Assembly: GCA_019321725.1 (NCBI GenBank)
Contig: CM033108.1
Location: 7,024,060 to 7,088,059, forward strand
Length of the DNA stretch: 64,000 nucleotides
Reading direction: 5' to 3'
From: Paulownia fortunei
Taxonomy: Eukaryota; Streptophyta; Magnoliopsida; Lamiales; Paulowniaceae
In this document: piece after piece, positions 47,296 through 57,543 of the stretch
How positions within the stretch are numbered: position 1 is the first letter of the stretch
How the letters are laid out: each line of letters opens with the position of its first letter
Program-made: the position numbers and the translations under genes
The notes under the pieces: generated by a model
The model's input: only the letters and a program-made list of their open reading frames with translations
What the model was told of the DNA's origin: nothing
Databases searched by the model: none

Positions 47296-47845
47296 ATAAG
47301 CAATTGACAAATACAGCTTGTGAAAGACCAATTGTGTACTGCTCAGAGTCGATGCTGATATGAGGAGCCAAAGTCTAGATTTTAAGGAAGGTGATCATGT
47401 ATTCTTAAAAGTGTCCACAACAAAGGGTGTGATGTGATTTGGTATTCAAGAAAGCTAAGCCTTCAGTTTGTAGGTCCATTTAAGATACTAGAAAGGATTG
47501 GAGAAGTTGCCTATAGACTTGCCTTACCATAAGCTTTAGTAAGAGTGCACAATGTATTTCATGTTTCGATGCTCAAAAAGTATGTCTATGGTCTAAGTTA
47601 TGTAGTGGAATATGAACCCTTACAACTCAAAGAAGATTTGTCTTTTAAAGAGATTCTAGTGAGAATTTTGGATAGAAAGGTTAAGTCTTGCGGAGTTGAG
47701 TGATTCCCCATGTCAAGATACAATAGAGCAATCATTCCGAGAGAGAAGCATGATGGGAGCTTAAAGAGGAAATAAGAGATAAATAGAGGCGATAATCCAA
47801 GTACCACAAGTTTAGAGGATTAAACTACTTTTAAGGAGGGTGGAA
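47296..47845 (+). pseudogene. Ty3/gypsy integrase C-terminal part and polypurine tract
   Basis: Reading resumes with DADMRSQSLDFKEGDHVFLK and VSTTKGVM (about 47349-47432). In other frames come LQFVGPFKILERIGEVAYRL and VHNVFHVSMLKKYV (about 47466-47586), then EYEPLQLKEDLSFKEILVRI, WSN.. and EKHDGS. This is the integrase C-terminal SH3-like/GPY-F type module (GPFKILERIG.VAYRL). It ends with a purine tract at 47833-47845, directly before the LTR. Confidence 0.85.
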
Positions 47846-50141
47846 TGTAATACACAGGTAGGTTATTTTCAATAACTAGTTAAATAAAATAGTATATATT
47901 TATCATATGTATAGTCTATTAAATAATAAAATTAAGAGATAGATGTGGGCTATACTATTCAAATTATTTAATTATAGGGAATAATATAATATTTGAGAGA
48001 GTTAGTTAAATATATAAAACTAATTTATAAATATGTGTGTAAAGAAAATCTACTTAAAGGAAAACACACAACCAAAAGGAAAATTTGCTCACCTAGAGGG
48101 AATGTTGCTCAATCAAAAGGAAATATGTTCACTTAAAGGCAAAAATATCGCCCAGCCAAAAAGTGAAAAAAAAACGGCGACTTAAGGAAAAATGTAGAGA
48201 GAGAGAGGGAGAGATGAAAAGAAGAGTACAAGACGATATAAAATCAAAGGAAATAGAAATGAAAAAATGGAAGAAGAAAGACAAACTATCAATGGGAAAG
48301 ATCTTTGTGCTTGTACATTAAGGGATGATCTCCCTAACTTTGATGTGATTAATTGTTGTGTGTGAATCATTGGATTGGTAACAAGGACTTTTAGAAAAAA
48401 AAAAAAAAAGAACTGTAGAAGAGGGGAATTGGAAGTAGGCAAATTTCCTTCATCAATTGGTTTGGCATTAGTATGATTTTCATAACTTTAAGTCTTGAAT
48501 TGATCATTACTTCATCCATTGAATTAGATAATGGAGCATATAAATTGGTTAAATATTTATATAATGGAATGTGAATTAATATTTCTTACTGATATAGGGC
48601 CATGGTTACATGAAATACTTTTACCTTTATTATATTGGAATAACATAAGAGTATATGTACAGTGAATGGAAAGTTTAAAATTTGAAAACTAAGGTTTGTG
48701 ATATACTAATAACTTATAATTTATCTTAATTTTTTTTTACTAAATTGATGGTGGGGTCATATGAGAAATGAATATGTTACTACTGAGTTGGCTACAATGT
48801 TTATCTTTCTCTAGTATTTACTGAGTTAATAACTGGGTTTACATTTTTCAGATAATAGCTATAAGCTCAATTCAAAATATTAGTTTGTAAGTTTGATACG
48901 TTTTATGAAAGTGGAAGTTATTTTAAGTTGAATACAACTTAACAATTATCAATAGACTAATAAAATTTCTATTTACTATCCTAGTTTAAATTCATTCGTG
49001 CAATAGGGATTTGGGACTTTCGGATATCAAACTATTGAAGTTGAGGTAAGTGACCCTTTACTCTTCTAGTTTACATAAACTCGTATATGTAGTACTTTTG
49101 GTGTGTGTTGTAAATCTTCTTACAATTTGGATTAGCAAGTTTATATATGTAGTGTACTGTGTGGATATGTGAAAATGATTTGAGTGTTAAAAATTTTAAA
49201 TACGGAAGTTAGGAATGTATTGAAATGTGATTTTTTGAATGTAGTAGTTTGTAAATGTGGGTATTGTGAAGGTAAAATCCATTATTGAGCCCTTACATTA
49301 TTGGCTCTTCTAGAATAGGAAATGGACAACTGATACTTGTTGGGGTTTGAGGAGTTGGTCAGTAACTTAGTGCAAGGGGGTTAAGCCCTCATTAATGACC
49401 CAGTACATGGGTGTTAAGCCTACATCAGGACTTAAGACAGGGGGGTTAAACCTGTCCCTGACCCTGACTGTCTTATATGTTTAGTTTTACATGGTGGATT
49501 TTATGTGGAGATTGGTTGATTTTCTTAATTGGATATTTCTTTTAACTTATTATTTTATAATAATAAATTGTTGGTCTTTCTCTTTTGGAGTTTTAATGAT
49601 AAGTCAAATATGTTTCATTGAATAAACATATATTATTACTTTTCTATCTTGCCTGATCCAGTTAGTTGAGTGTTGGGTTATTTACTAGGTCGTTGTGCTC
49701 ATAATTTTTCCTAACATTTTCAAATACAGAGATTTAGTAGCTTGGGGAATAGCTTTTGGAATACAAGGAACTTTATTGGAGCAGTTCGAATTTTCTATTT
49801 TATTATTTTAGAATTATTAGATATGATGGATTTTACTATTAAGGATGTATTATCTCTGTGTGATTCAGTAGTTGATTTTATACATAACTATGCATATATT
49901 TGGGGATGTTTACAGGATTTATTTTTAATTAATTAGGTGGATTATTGATAAAATTCTTAATTTATTTTATTGATGGATTTACATTGATTATAAAATTTTC
50001 ATAATTATTTGGAGGTATAGATGCTCTATACCAATGTTTAATTGTGGATTACATTAAAAATATTAGATTAGCCTTGTAGGCTTTTGAATGTTCCAAAGAG
50101 CCTGCGGTGGTTGTCACGGTCCTGGGGTTCGGGGCATAACA
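47846..50141 (+). repeat. Complete LTR shared by two Ty3/gypsy copies
   Basis: It starts TGTAATACACAGG after a polypurine tract and ends GGGGCATAACA, 2,296 bp. It is the 3' LTR of the upstream copy and, because a primer site and gag follow, also the 5' LTR of the downstream copy. It holds diverged short repeats at about 48055-48140 (AACC/ATCAAAAGGAAA..TGCTCAC) and GGGGGTTAAGCCC-type repeats at about 49370-49455. The local frames at 48182 and 49742 are chance frames. Confidence 0.9.
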
Positions 50142-50148
50142 ATTATAG

Positions 50149-50161
50149 TGGTATCAGAGCC
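50149..50161 (+). promoter_or_regulatory. Primer binding site, tRNA-iMet
   Basis: TGGTATCAGAGCC is a perfect match to the initiator-Met complement, seven bases after the LTR end. Confidence 0.95.
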
Positions 50162-50369
50162 TATGTTATGATCTTTAGGGTAATTTCAATAAGATTGATT
50201 ATCATCCAAGGATTTATATAGGTAAGGAATTACTGAATTATATATGGATTTGCTTATTATTTAGTCGTTATTTGTTGTCAAGGTTTGCTTGTTATTTGCA
50301 TTGGAGTATAGCGTTCATTTATATTGATAGTTTTTGTTGATCTAATTATCATTAATATTATTTTAGGCA

Positions 50370-51556
50370 ATACCATAGAGATGAGAATGGCCTACTAACA
50401 TAGATTGCACTAATGTACGTGGCAATAGTGATGCAGGACAAAAGAGAGTTGGAGCCAATGGTCAAGCAAATTGACCAGGTCGTGCTAATAGGATTGGTGG
50501 ACAGTAGAAGGTCGATGGGACTAACCAAATGGATGGTGTTGGCATAGGTGGTGAAAATATCATCCAAAATGAGCAAATATGGGTGGTCAATCTACTGCAA
50601 AATTTGACTAGAGCTATCTAAAATAGACAAAGTCAGGGTGGCAATTTCGAAAAATTTATGAGGACTAATCAACCTACCTTTCAGGGTCGATCAGAGGCTA
50701 ATGAGATTGATAGATAGATTACCTACTTGGAAAAGATCTTTAGGAGATTGGATTGCAATTATCTATAGAAAATCTCTTATGCTACCTATACGCTGAAGAG
50801 AGAAACATAGGAATGGTAGAGAATGGTTGAGGAGTTAGAGACAAAACCAACTACTTTGAAGGAATTCAAGGATTTATTCTACGAAAGGTTCTTTTCTAAA
50901 AGTGTATGAGACCAAAAGAAGACCAAGTTTCTTAACTTAAAGCAAGGAGACATTATTGTGGCACAGTATCAAGCCAAGTTTGCATTGCTATGTCGTTTCG
51001 CTCCTTACTCTGTGGAGAATGAGGCTCAAAAGGCTAAGAAATTTTTGAAGGGCTTAAGGATAGAGATTCATGTACCATTGTTTGCTTAAACAAGAGAATG
51101 GTTGTTACGAATGCAGTCAGCATGGCCATCGTGCTACGTCTTGCCCTAACAAGAGGAAGAATAATTTATGCCCCCAATGTGGGCAACCACATGGCGAGAG
51201 TGATTATCCATGGTATACTGAAGGATGCTTTGAGTGTGGCCAACAGAGTCATATGGTAGCTTTGTGTCCAAACAAAAGGAATAATCAGATGGGTCGTCAG
51301 TTTTGTACCAATCAAGGTATGTTCCAACGATTGGATAAAACAAAGGTGGGAATCAGAGGCCACAAATGCAAGGAAAAGTATAAGCCTTTACTCAGCAAGA
51401 TGCTTAGAACTCTAATAAGCTGGTGACATGTATGATTCCAGTTACATCTAGATATGCTTATGTGTTATTTAATTCTGGAGCTATGTATTCTTTCATTTTC
51501 GTTTCTTATGCTCATAAATATAATTTATTTTGTGAACCTTTGGATGTGGCTTAATA
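50370..51556 (+). pseudogene. Ty3/gypsy element 2: gag with zinc knuckles, truncated at protease
   Basis: It aligns codon by codon with gag of copy 1 (41647-42360). The start ATG has become ATA (50370). Blocks include QPTFQGRSEANEID, ISYATYTLK, KEFKDLFYERFF and YQAKFALLCRFAPYSVE, then KKFLKGLRIEIHVPLF (to 51087). It then keeps cysteine knuckles that copy 1 lost: CYECSQHGHRATSC (51104-51145), CPQCGQPHGESD and CFECGQQSHMVALC (51228-51269). Protease begins (VLFNSGAMYSF, about 51461-51493; Asp to Asn in the catalytic site) and stops near 51556, where a different sequence starts. RT, RNase H and integrase are absent. Confidence 0.87.
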
Positions 51557-51975
51557 CCCTATTAACTATTACCTTATCCAAAAGTTTAAGATTTTATAGT
51601 GGGGATAATATTCACCTTATTATTGACTTAAATAACTATTTAACTATTAAACTATTAGTTTAGTGGCAATACAAAAGTGAACCTTTTACCTATCCCTCTT
51701 ATTTTGTTCAGCGAGACTAAATTTATACTCTTCTATTTACATATGAGAGGGTAAAATGGAAAATATTTTATTTTTGGAGTCAACAAAAGTTTAATTTTTT
51801 TCGCACAAAGGATTTGTGTATTTCAACAATAATGGTTTATGCAGTATTATTGAATGAATATAGGATTCTAATCAGGGTTTCTCATAAGGAATAAAAGGAT
51901 ACTAGTAAAGGATTTCTGCGAAATAATCTTTGCTATTAGTTGTCCAAATTTAGAATGTAGGAAACTATCGAAAAC
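51557..51975. other. No assignable feature
   Basis: AT-rich junction sequence between gypsy copy 2 and the PHD-family gene piece. It may include intron of the latter. Confidence 0.4.
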
Positions 51976-52560
51976 AAAAGTGCTAACTTGTTTAAGAATA
52001 ACTCAAGACCTGAAGAATACTCTATGGATATGGAATTGGAACTATATCAATTCTACGATAATGATCTGCAGGTTTTAGTTTTTATGAAAAAGAAGACTTC
52101 CAGATTTACCTATGAATGTTCTACTCAGAATAGTAGACATATAAGGAAGCTTATGAGTCTAAGAGATAGTTCTAGGTTACAAATAGGGAGCTTAAATACA
52201 GGTCCAACATAATCACAGAAAAGAAATTAGTCTACTACTGGCCCTAGAACAGTTTTATCGTAGTTAATTCATTCTGGGGTTGTTTCCTTGAATAAAGTTC
52301 CAATTTTGGGGTTTGAAAGATGATGTTGTGCTGAAAGAGGGTTTAGTCACTAGAGATAGATTGGTATGCATGTATTATAATAAGATACATTCTATCTCTG
52401 AGTTCAAGAGCCATGCTGGTTTTAAATTGATATGGTCGGGCATGAATCATGTCATGGACTCTAGGAAGCTACTAGCCTTATGCCAGCTTAAGGCCTGGTT
52501 AGCAGAGTACAAGGATAGAAAAGCCCTCCTTGAAACTAGTGAGGTTGATGAGGGTGATAT
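51976..52560 (+). pseudogene. PHD-finger/GNAT family gene piece (Jas-like region)
   Basis: This is a relic of the same host gene class as 2894-17957 but from the protein segment just before the first PHD finger. Blocks in order are STQNSRHIRKLMSLRD (52117-52164), GPRTVLS, stop, LIHSGVVSLNK (52239-52298), then DDVVLKEGLVTRDRLVC (52319-52369), ISEFKSHAGFKL (52395-52430), and LALCQLKAWLAEYKDRKALL (52471-52530) to EVDEGD (52541-52558). The family reads RTVLSWLIDxGVVSLN / GxVTRDGIxCxCC / SEFExHAG / LCQLxAWxAE. CSCC is changed to CMYY, so metal ligands are gone, and at least three stops occur. It stops where the TRIM array begins, exactly before the PHD finger. Confidence 0.82.
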
Positions 52561-52562
52561 TA

Positions 52563-53328
52563 TGATATCCCACATTGGTTGTGTGGGGATATTTTGAGTG
52601 GTTTATAAGTGGGCATAATTGACTCTTCTAGCAACTTGGGTTAACCATATTTCGAGTGCTTTATAAGTGTGAAGTAGTTGTTAGCGGAGCTCATTGTGTT
52701 GGAGTCTCACTTGAAGGCCCCCATCTAATGGGCCCTGGGCATGATAAATAGTATTAGATCTGGCCCTAGGGGTACTAAGGTGTGGGAAGCCCGACCGAAT
52801 ATGTACTGGGGATGGTCCTGGATTGTAAAGGGATACGATGAGAACATTGCATGTCTAAGGGTGATTATGTTTTAACAACGGTTGTGTGAGGATATTTGAA
52901 ATAGTTTGTAAGTGTGTATAATTGACTCATCTAGAAACTTGGGTTAACAAATCTTGCAAAGCGAGGACAAGTGAAAAGTAGTTGTTTGCGGAGCTTATTA
53001 TGTTGGAATCTCGCTTGTAGGTCCCTATCCCATAGGCCAGGGCATGATAAATGGTATCAGAACCGACCCCTGGGTACTATCGGCAGAGAATGCCCGTCCA
53101 AATATGTACTGAGGGCAATCTTGGATTATGAAGAAATGTGATGAGGACATCACATTTATAATAAGGGGCTATCGTGATATGCCACATTGGTTGTGTGTGG
53201 ATATTTGGAGTGGTTAATAAGTAGGTATAATGGACTCTTTTAGCAACTTGGGGTAACCATTTTTTCAATGAGAGAATGATTGCAAAGTAGTTATTAGCGA
53301 AGCTCAACGTATTAGAATCTCACTTATT
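52563..53328 (+). mobile_element. TRIM-like retroelement array (LTR-int-LTR-int-LTR)
   Basis: Three diverged copies of a roughly 300-bp unit start at 52563, 52862 and 53175, the last truncated at 53328. Each begins TGATAT.CCACATTGGTTGTG (degenerate in copy 2). About 190 bp in, there is a tRNA-iMet primer site: TGGTATCAGAACC at 53052-53064 in copy 2, decayed at about 52749 in copy 1. About 110 bp later comes a purine tract (TAAGGG, ATAAGGGG) before the next unit. This is the layout of terminal-repeat retrotransposons in miniature. No coding capacity. It is inserted in, or abuts, the exon ending at 52560. Confidence 0.75.
53052..53064 (+). promoter_or_regulatory. TRIM primer binding site
   Basis: TGGTATCAGAACC differs by one base from the initiator-Met complement. 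Confidence 0.85.
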
Positions 53329-53925
53329 TTGAGTAAGAAAAGAAAAATGTCTCTATGTTTTCTCCTCTAATCAGCAAAAATTCATCCCCTCTTGTTGTTC
53401 TTCCTTTTGAGTAAAATGATTATACTCTTTACGAAAGCCTCCCAATTTTATCCGCCACTTCTATAGCGTTATTAATTCTTGTATTCGAAGGTTGAATAAA
53501 AAATTAAATTAGATACCCCAAATACACAAATATTGTGTTTCTGTTGCACATATTGAGTTCTAGGATCGAATTTGCTTCTACTAGCATATAAATAATTATA
53601 TGTGGACATGTAGGGTGTGGATACACTTAGAGGGATAACACTTGGAATCCCTTGAGGTGAAACATTTCTTACAAAATAGGTTCCATGAATTTGTTCATGG
53701 AGAGCTAATGACTTAAGTTGTCTTAATCCCTACATCAACTGGCATGCTTTAGGTATAAATTTTGAATTTATACTTGCATTATATAGGAAAAAAAAATACA
53801 AAATATATCAATTACGTTTAATCTGGGACATGATTTACTACATATGATATATATTTATTTTCAATTGTTGAGAATTTTTTAAATTCTGTTGTGTTTAGTA
53901 TCTCCATGTTTTTGCAAACCTAACT
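53329..53925 (+). repeat. LTR copia family B, third copy (3' part)
   Basis: It matches 36510-37115 (GAGTAAGAAAAGAAAA.TGTC, TTAATCCCTACATCAACTGG, ending GCAAACCTAACT). Its left end abuts the truncated TRIM unit. Confidence 0.85.
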
Positions 53926-54352
53926 TGATGTCATTGACGCTAGTACATATATTTATTTGTAGTAAATTAATGGTTGTCCATATTTTTTTTTCGATAATGT
54001 TATCGTTTCTTAGGATAATACAATAGATTCCTTATAAGATAACTTGGTGGCATGTTAATTTAGTGTCTTTCATTAATGACTTTGTGGTGAAAAAAATATT
54101 TTTTACACTTTAAATGTGTGCATCTCATATAGTTTTTGAAGAATCATGTACTTAATATTTTATGGTACCTTTTTAATGATTTTGCTTAATAAATCGATTG
54201 TCTTAGCAGTGGAACTTATTCAATCTTTAGCTGATATCAATTGTTATTCTTTTTTTTTCAATTTTTTAAATAGAAGGACTAATGATTTTGCTGGTTTTCT
54301 TGGCCAATAATTTTTTTGGTACTTTTCAAGGTTTACTAGAAATTATTAAGTA
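53926..54352 (+). repeat. Spacer of the inverted LTR composite, copy 3
   Basis: It aligns with 37116-37546 (TGATGTCATTGACGCTAGTA ... TTATTAAGTA). Confidence 0.88.
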
Positions 54353-54790
54353 TGTTGGGTTAGCACGGTCCCGAGATGTGAAACACAAAGAGAATTTAAA
54401 TAATTAAAACAAACACAATAAATGTAAATAATTACATTCTAAAACTTATACGATTGATCGAATTATGCGTTTTACTATCTAGTATGGGAAAGTTTCATAA
54501 AACTTTACTTGTATTATACTCTGGCTAATGTAGGGATTGAAACGATTTAAATTGTCATCTCATGATGAATGAATCTCCAAGTTCTTCAAACCAAACACCT
54601 TTCATTGAAAATTAATTTGCTTCTAGGATCTTCCTAATGGTATCCACATCTCAAGAACTTTTATGAATCTCGAATTTATGCTAGTAAATTCAAATTCAGA
54701 TTCTACACTAGAATTTGGGAATGTAGTTTTACTCTTAATTTAACAAGGTGAATAAAGAATTAAAAAAGGTGGAAACTTTTTGATTGAATA
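54353..54790 (-). repeat. Inverted LTR fragment, copia family C
   Basis: It matches 37547-37985 (TCCAAGTTCTTCAAACCAAA, GAATTAATTTGCTTCTAGGA) and, inverted, 20690-21092. It is followed by the family C leader, so this is the 3' LTR of a short minus-strand element. Confidence 0.82.
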
Positions 54791-55598
54791 AAAATTAGAG
54801 AAAGAAGAGACTTGATGTCTCATTTTAATTAAAACCCAAAAATAACTAGATATGCATAAAACTAAACTAATCACATTGGCCTAGGCTCCATGATCATCCA
54901 TCAACACCATGCTTAACACGTATTCATATAAAAATTAAAATTTGTAAAATTCTTGATTATATTATATGCTACTTCTTTCAAATTTAGGATTAAAATTTTG
55001 ATTTTTTCAAGAAAATTAATTTTTCATAAATTAAAATTAACATTTAATTGTAAAAGAAAAACTAAAAAATTCTATGTAACAATTAACAACAAGACAGGAT
55101 GGGGCAGTAGCCTAAGGCAGCTACCCATCGAGTGGCAGGCTGCCTAGCAGCTTGGTTGTGCACATGAGAGACTACTTGAGGTACATGTAGTGTACCCTGG
55201 TGTTCGCATGTCTAGCACCCATCGGGTGCCTGCATGCTTGGGCAGCCCAACCAATAGGTGGGCTAGGCACCCGTATGCTTGGGACACATTAGGTGCTCAC
55301 ATTCCTACCAACCCACACGTGGAGTGCCTGGCACCCACACTTCAGATGATGGATGCCTTGGTTGACTACCCAATGTCAGGCATTCAATTGTTTTTTCATG
55401 ATAACGACACCGACAACCCACCCCGAATTCCCACATTAGATGGTCTCATTTCTTAAAATATTTTATTAATTAAAACGACAAACACAATTAATCTTAAATA
55501 AATAAATAACTTAAAAAATCAAACACACATATAAATATTTAATTTATTACATAAATTTATATAAATGTAATCGTGAAGGCATGAAAAATGCATAACCT
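54791..55598 (-). other. Leader of minus-strand family C element, with GC-rich island
   Basis: About 55441-55598 reads like 21107-21230 in reverse. The GC-rich island at 55081-55440 carries GGCACCC/GGGTGCC, GCATGC and ACCCAACC words, as at 21300-21482. The frame at 55190-55456 is a chance frame through it. Confidence 0.65.
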
Positions 55599-55611
55599 GA
55601 ATCTAATACCA
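55599..55611 (-). promoter_or_regulatory. Primer binding site, tRNA-iMet type
   Basis: The minus strand reads TGGTATTAGATTC, decayed from TGGTATCAGAGCC, next to the LTR at 55613. Confidence 0.8.
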
Positions 55612-55612
55612 C

Positions 55613-56005
55613 TATTGGCCTCACGTGGTCCTGGGATGCAAAATGCAATAAAAATTAAAAAATTAAAAAACACAACAACTATGAATAGTTACATCCCGAA
55701 ACCCATGCAATTAATATTGAAATGATTCAAATTGTTATCCTATGATAAACAATCTCCAAGTTCTTCAATTCAAGTACCTTTGATTGAAGATTGATTCACT
55801 TCTAGGATCCCAATTATTATCCCTCTATTAGTATCTACACCTTAAAATTTTCCATAAATTCAAGTTTTTACTATTAAATACAAATTCTGATTTAATACTA
55901 GAATTTGAGAGTGTAGTTTAACAGTAAAGAAATAATTAAACTAACATGAAAAAAGGTGGAATTGTTTTGATGGAATAAGAGAACAAAAAAAAGTTGTGGA
56001 CTCAA
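55613..56005 (-). repeat. 5' LTR of minus-strand family C element (truncated)
   Basis: It matches the last 390 bp of 20226-21092 in reverse. It is cut at about 56005 by a copia RT fragment. Confidence 0.8.
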
Positions 56006-56007
56006 GT

Positions 56008-56265
56008 GGGCTTCCCGAAATTGGAATATCCAGTTTGACGAGGCAATTAAATTATTTGATTTCCATAAGAACCCGAATGAACATTGTGTCTACAAGAAGG
56101 TTAATAGGTAGTAGCATTTATTGCGTTGTACGTTGACAACATCCTACTCATTGGGAATGTTGTGGGGATGCTGTAGTCAACTAAGACTTGGTTGTGTAAC
56201 CCATTCTCCATGAAGGATTTGGGAGAAGCATCCTTTATTCTTGATAAAAATCTATTAAATATGAA
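56008..56265 (+). pseudogene. Ty1/copia RT fragment
   Basis: ASRNWNIQFDEAIKLFDFHK and NPNEHCVYKKVN come first (56010-56100). After a stop and shift come LYVDNILLIGN-like VVRxQHPTHW and KDLGEASFIL (about 56130-56240). This is the palm region around YVDD; the frame gives YVDN where the second catalytic Asp should be. It is a fragment only, joined on the right to the oppositely oriented Athila-like RT. Confidence 0.8.
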
Positions 56266-57130
56266 TCATTAACTAGAAGACTTGAGAGGGGTTTAGCAAT
56301 TTGTGAAAAAATTATTGATAAACCGGTGATAAAAACCAGCATGACCTAATAAACTTTTCACTCATTTTACTGATGTAGGAGAGGGTAACTTTTTAATTGC
56401 CTCCACCTTAGCCCTATCCACCATAATTCCTCTATGTGAGATCTTGTGATCAAGGACAATATCCTCTTTGACCATGAAGTGACATTTCTCCCAATTTACG
56501 ATAAGGTTGGTTTCCTCACACCTAGCTAAAACCAAATCAAGATTTAATAAGCAAACATCAAATGGTTAAAAAATGGAAAAATCATCTATGAAAATCTCAA
56601 GAAATTTTACATCTATATCATGAAAGATAGCCATCATGCATCTTTGAAATATAGCGGGTGTATTACACAAAACGAATGGCATTCTCTTAAATGAAAATAT
56701 ACCCTAAAGATAAGTGAAAGTGGTTTTCTCTTAGTCCTCGAGAGCTATAGCAATTTAGATGTACCTCGAATATCCATCAAGAAAGTAAAAAAATTTAAAA
56801 CCTGCAAGCCTCTCCAATATTTGATCAATAAAGGGAAGGGGAAAATGGTCTTTTCTAGTAGTATCATTCAATTTCTTATAATCCACACACAGTCACCAAC
56901 CCATGACTGTCTTAGTTGGTATCAATTCATTTTTATCATTATAAACAACGGCCATACCTTCCTTTTTAGTCACACATTGTATGGGACTCACATATGTACT
57001 ATAAAAAATGAGATAGATAATACCTGCATCAAGAAGTTTGATGATTTGCCCTTTACTACCTCTTGCATCATTGGATTTAATCTCCTTTGTAGCTGCACCA
57101 CAGGCTTATAGCTCTTTTCCATTAAATTAA
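56266..57130 (-). pseudogene. Athila-like Ty3/gypsy reverse transcriptase
   Basis: The minus strand, from 57120 down, reads SYKPVVQLQRRLNPMMQEVV, then KLLDAGIIY, then YVSPIQCVTKKEGM (about 57000-56955), LCVDYKKLNDTTRKDHFPLP (about 56890-56830) and FIDQILERLAG. FFYFLDGYSRYI and the active site IFIDDFSIF (about 56600-56574) follow, then KCHFMVKEDIVLDHKIS and KSLLGHAGFYHRFINNF (to about 56300). The FIDDFS box keeps both Asp residues. Few stops for its length. It breaks off near 56278 against the copia fragment, so RNase H and integrase are lost. Confidence 0.9.
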
Positions 57131-57543
57131 ATTGAGGGGCTAATTCCTTTGATGTCAGCTATCTTCTATCCAAAGGCTATTTTATGCTCCCTAAAGACTT
57201 TTAGGAGTTTCTCTTCCATCTCACCTATTAAGAAATAAAAAATAATTATCGATAAAGAATTTGAATAATCAAGATAAGCATACTTCAAATGAGGGGGAAT
57301 GGGTTTAAGTTCACGGACATGAGGCTCCTTAATTAATGGCTTTTTTTATGTAGAGGAAGGTCTCTCCAATACTTCAAAACATGGTTGAGCACTCCTCTTA
57401 TAAGGAGGATTAGCCTTCAAACTCTCCACAAAATCCTCATTCTCTTTCTTAGCAAGAACTAAACACGCCTCCAATTCATCTTTGAACATATTCTCTTGCT
57501 AGAATTCAAGAGCTAAAGAGTCAAATGCATCAATTTTATGACA
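57131..57543 (-). other. Linker between protease and RT of Athila-like element
   Basis: Degraded pol sequence; the minus strand has ELKPLPPHL-like and charged stretches. No separate gene. Confidence 0.5.

Larger units (their letters stand above)
41434..47845 (+). mobile_element. Ty3/gypsy element 1, internal region with nested solo LTR
   Basis: Gag, protease, reverse transcriptase, RNase H and integrase follow in the order usual for chromovirus-type Ty3/gypsy, ending in a polypurine tract AAGGAGGGTGGAA (47833-47845). A 2-kb solo LTR splits integrase. Its 3' LTR (47846-50141) also serves as the 5' LTR of a second copy. Confidence 0.87.

Noticed and set aside
52563..53328. Cassandra-type TRIM with embedded 5S rRNA promoter
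   Set aside because: I looked for the 5S internal control region words in the units and did not see them.
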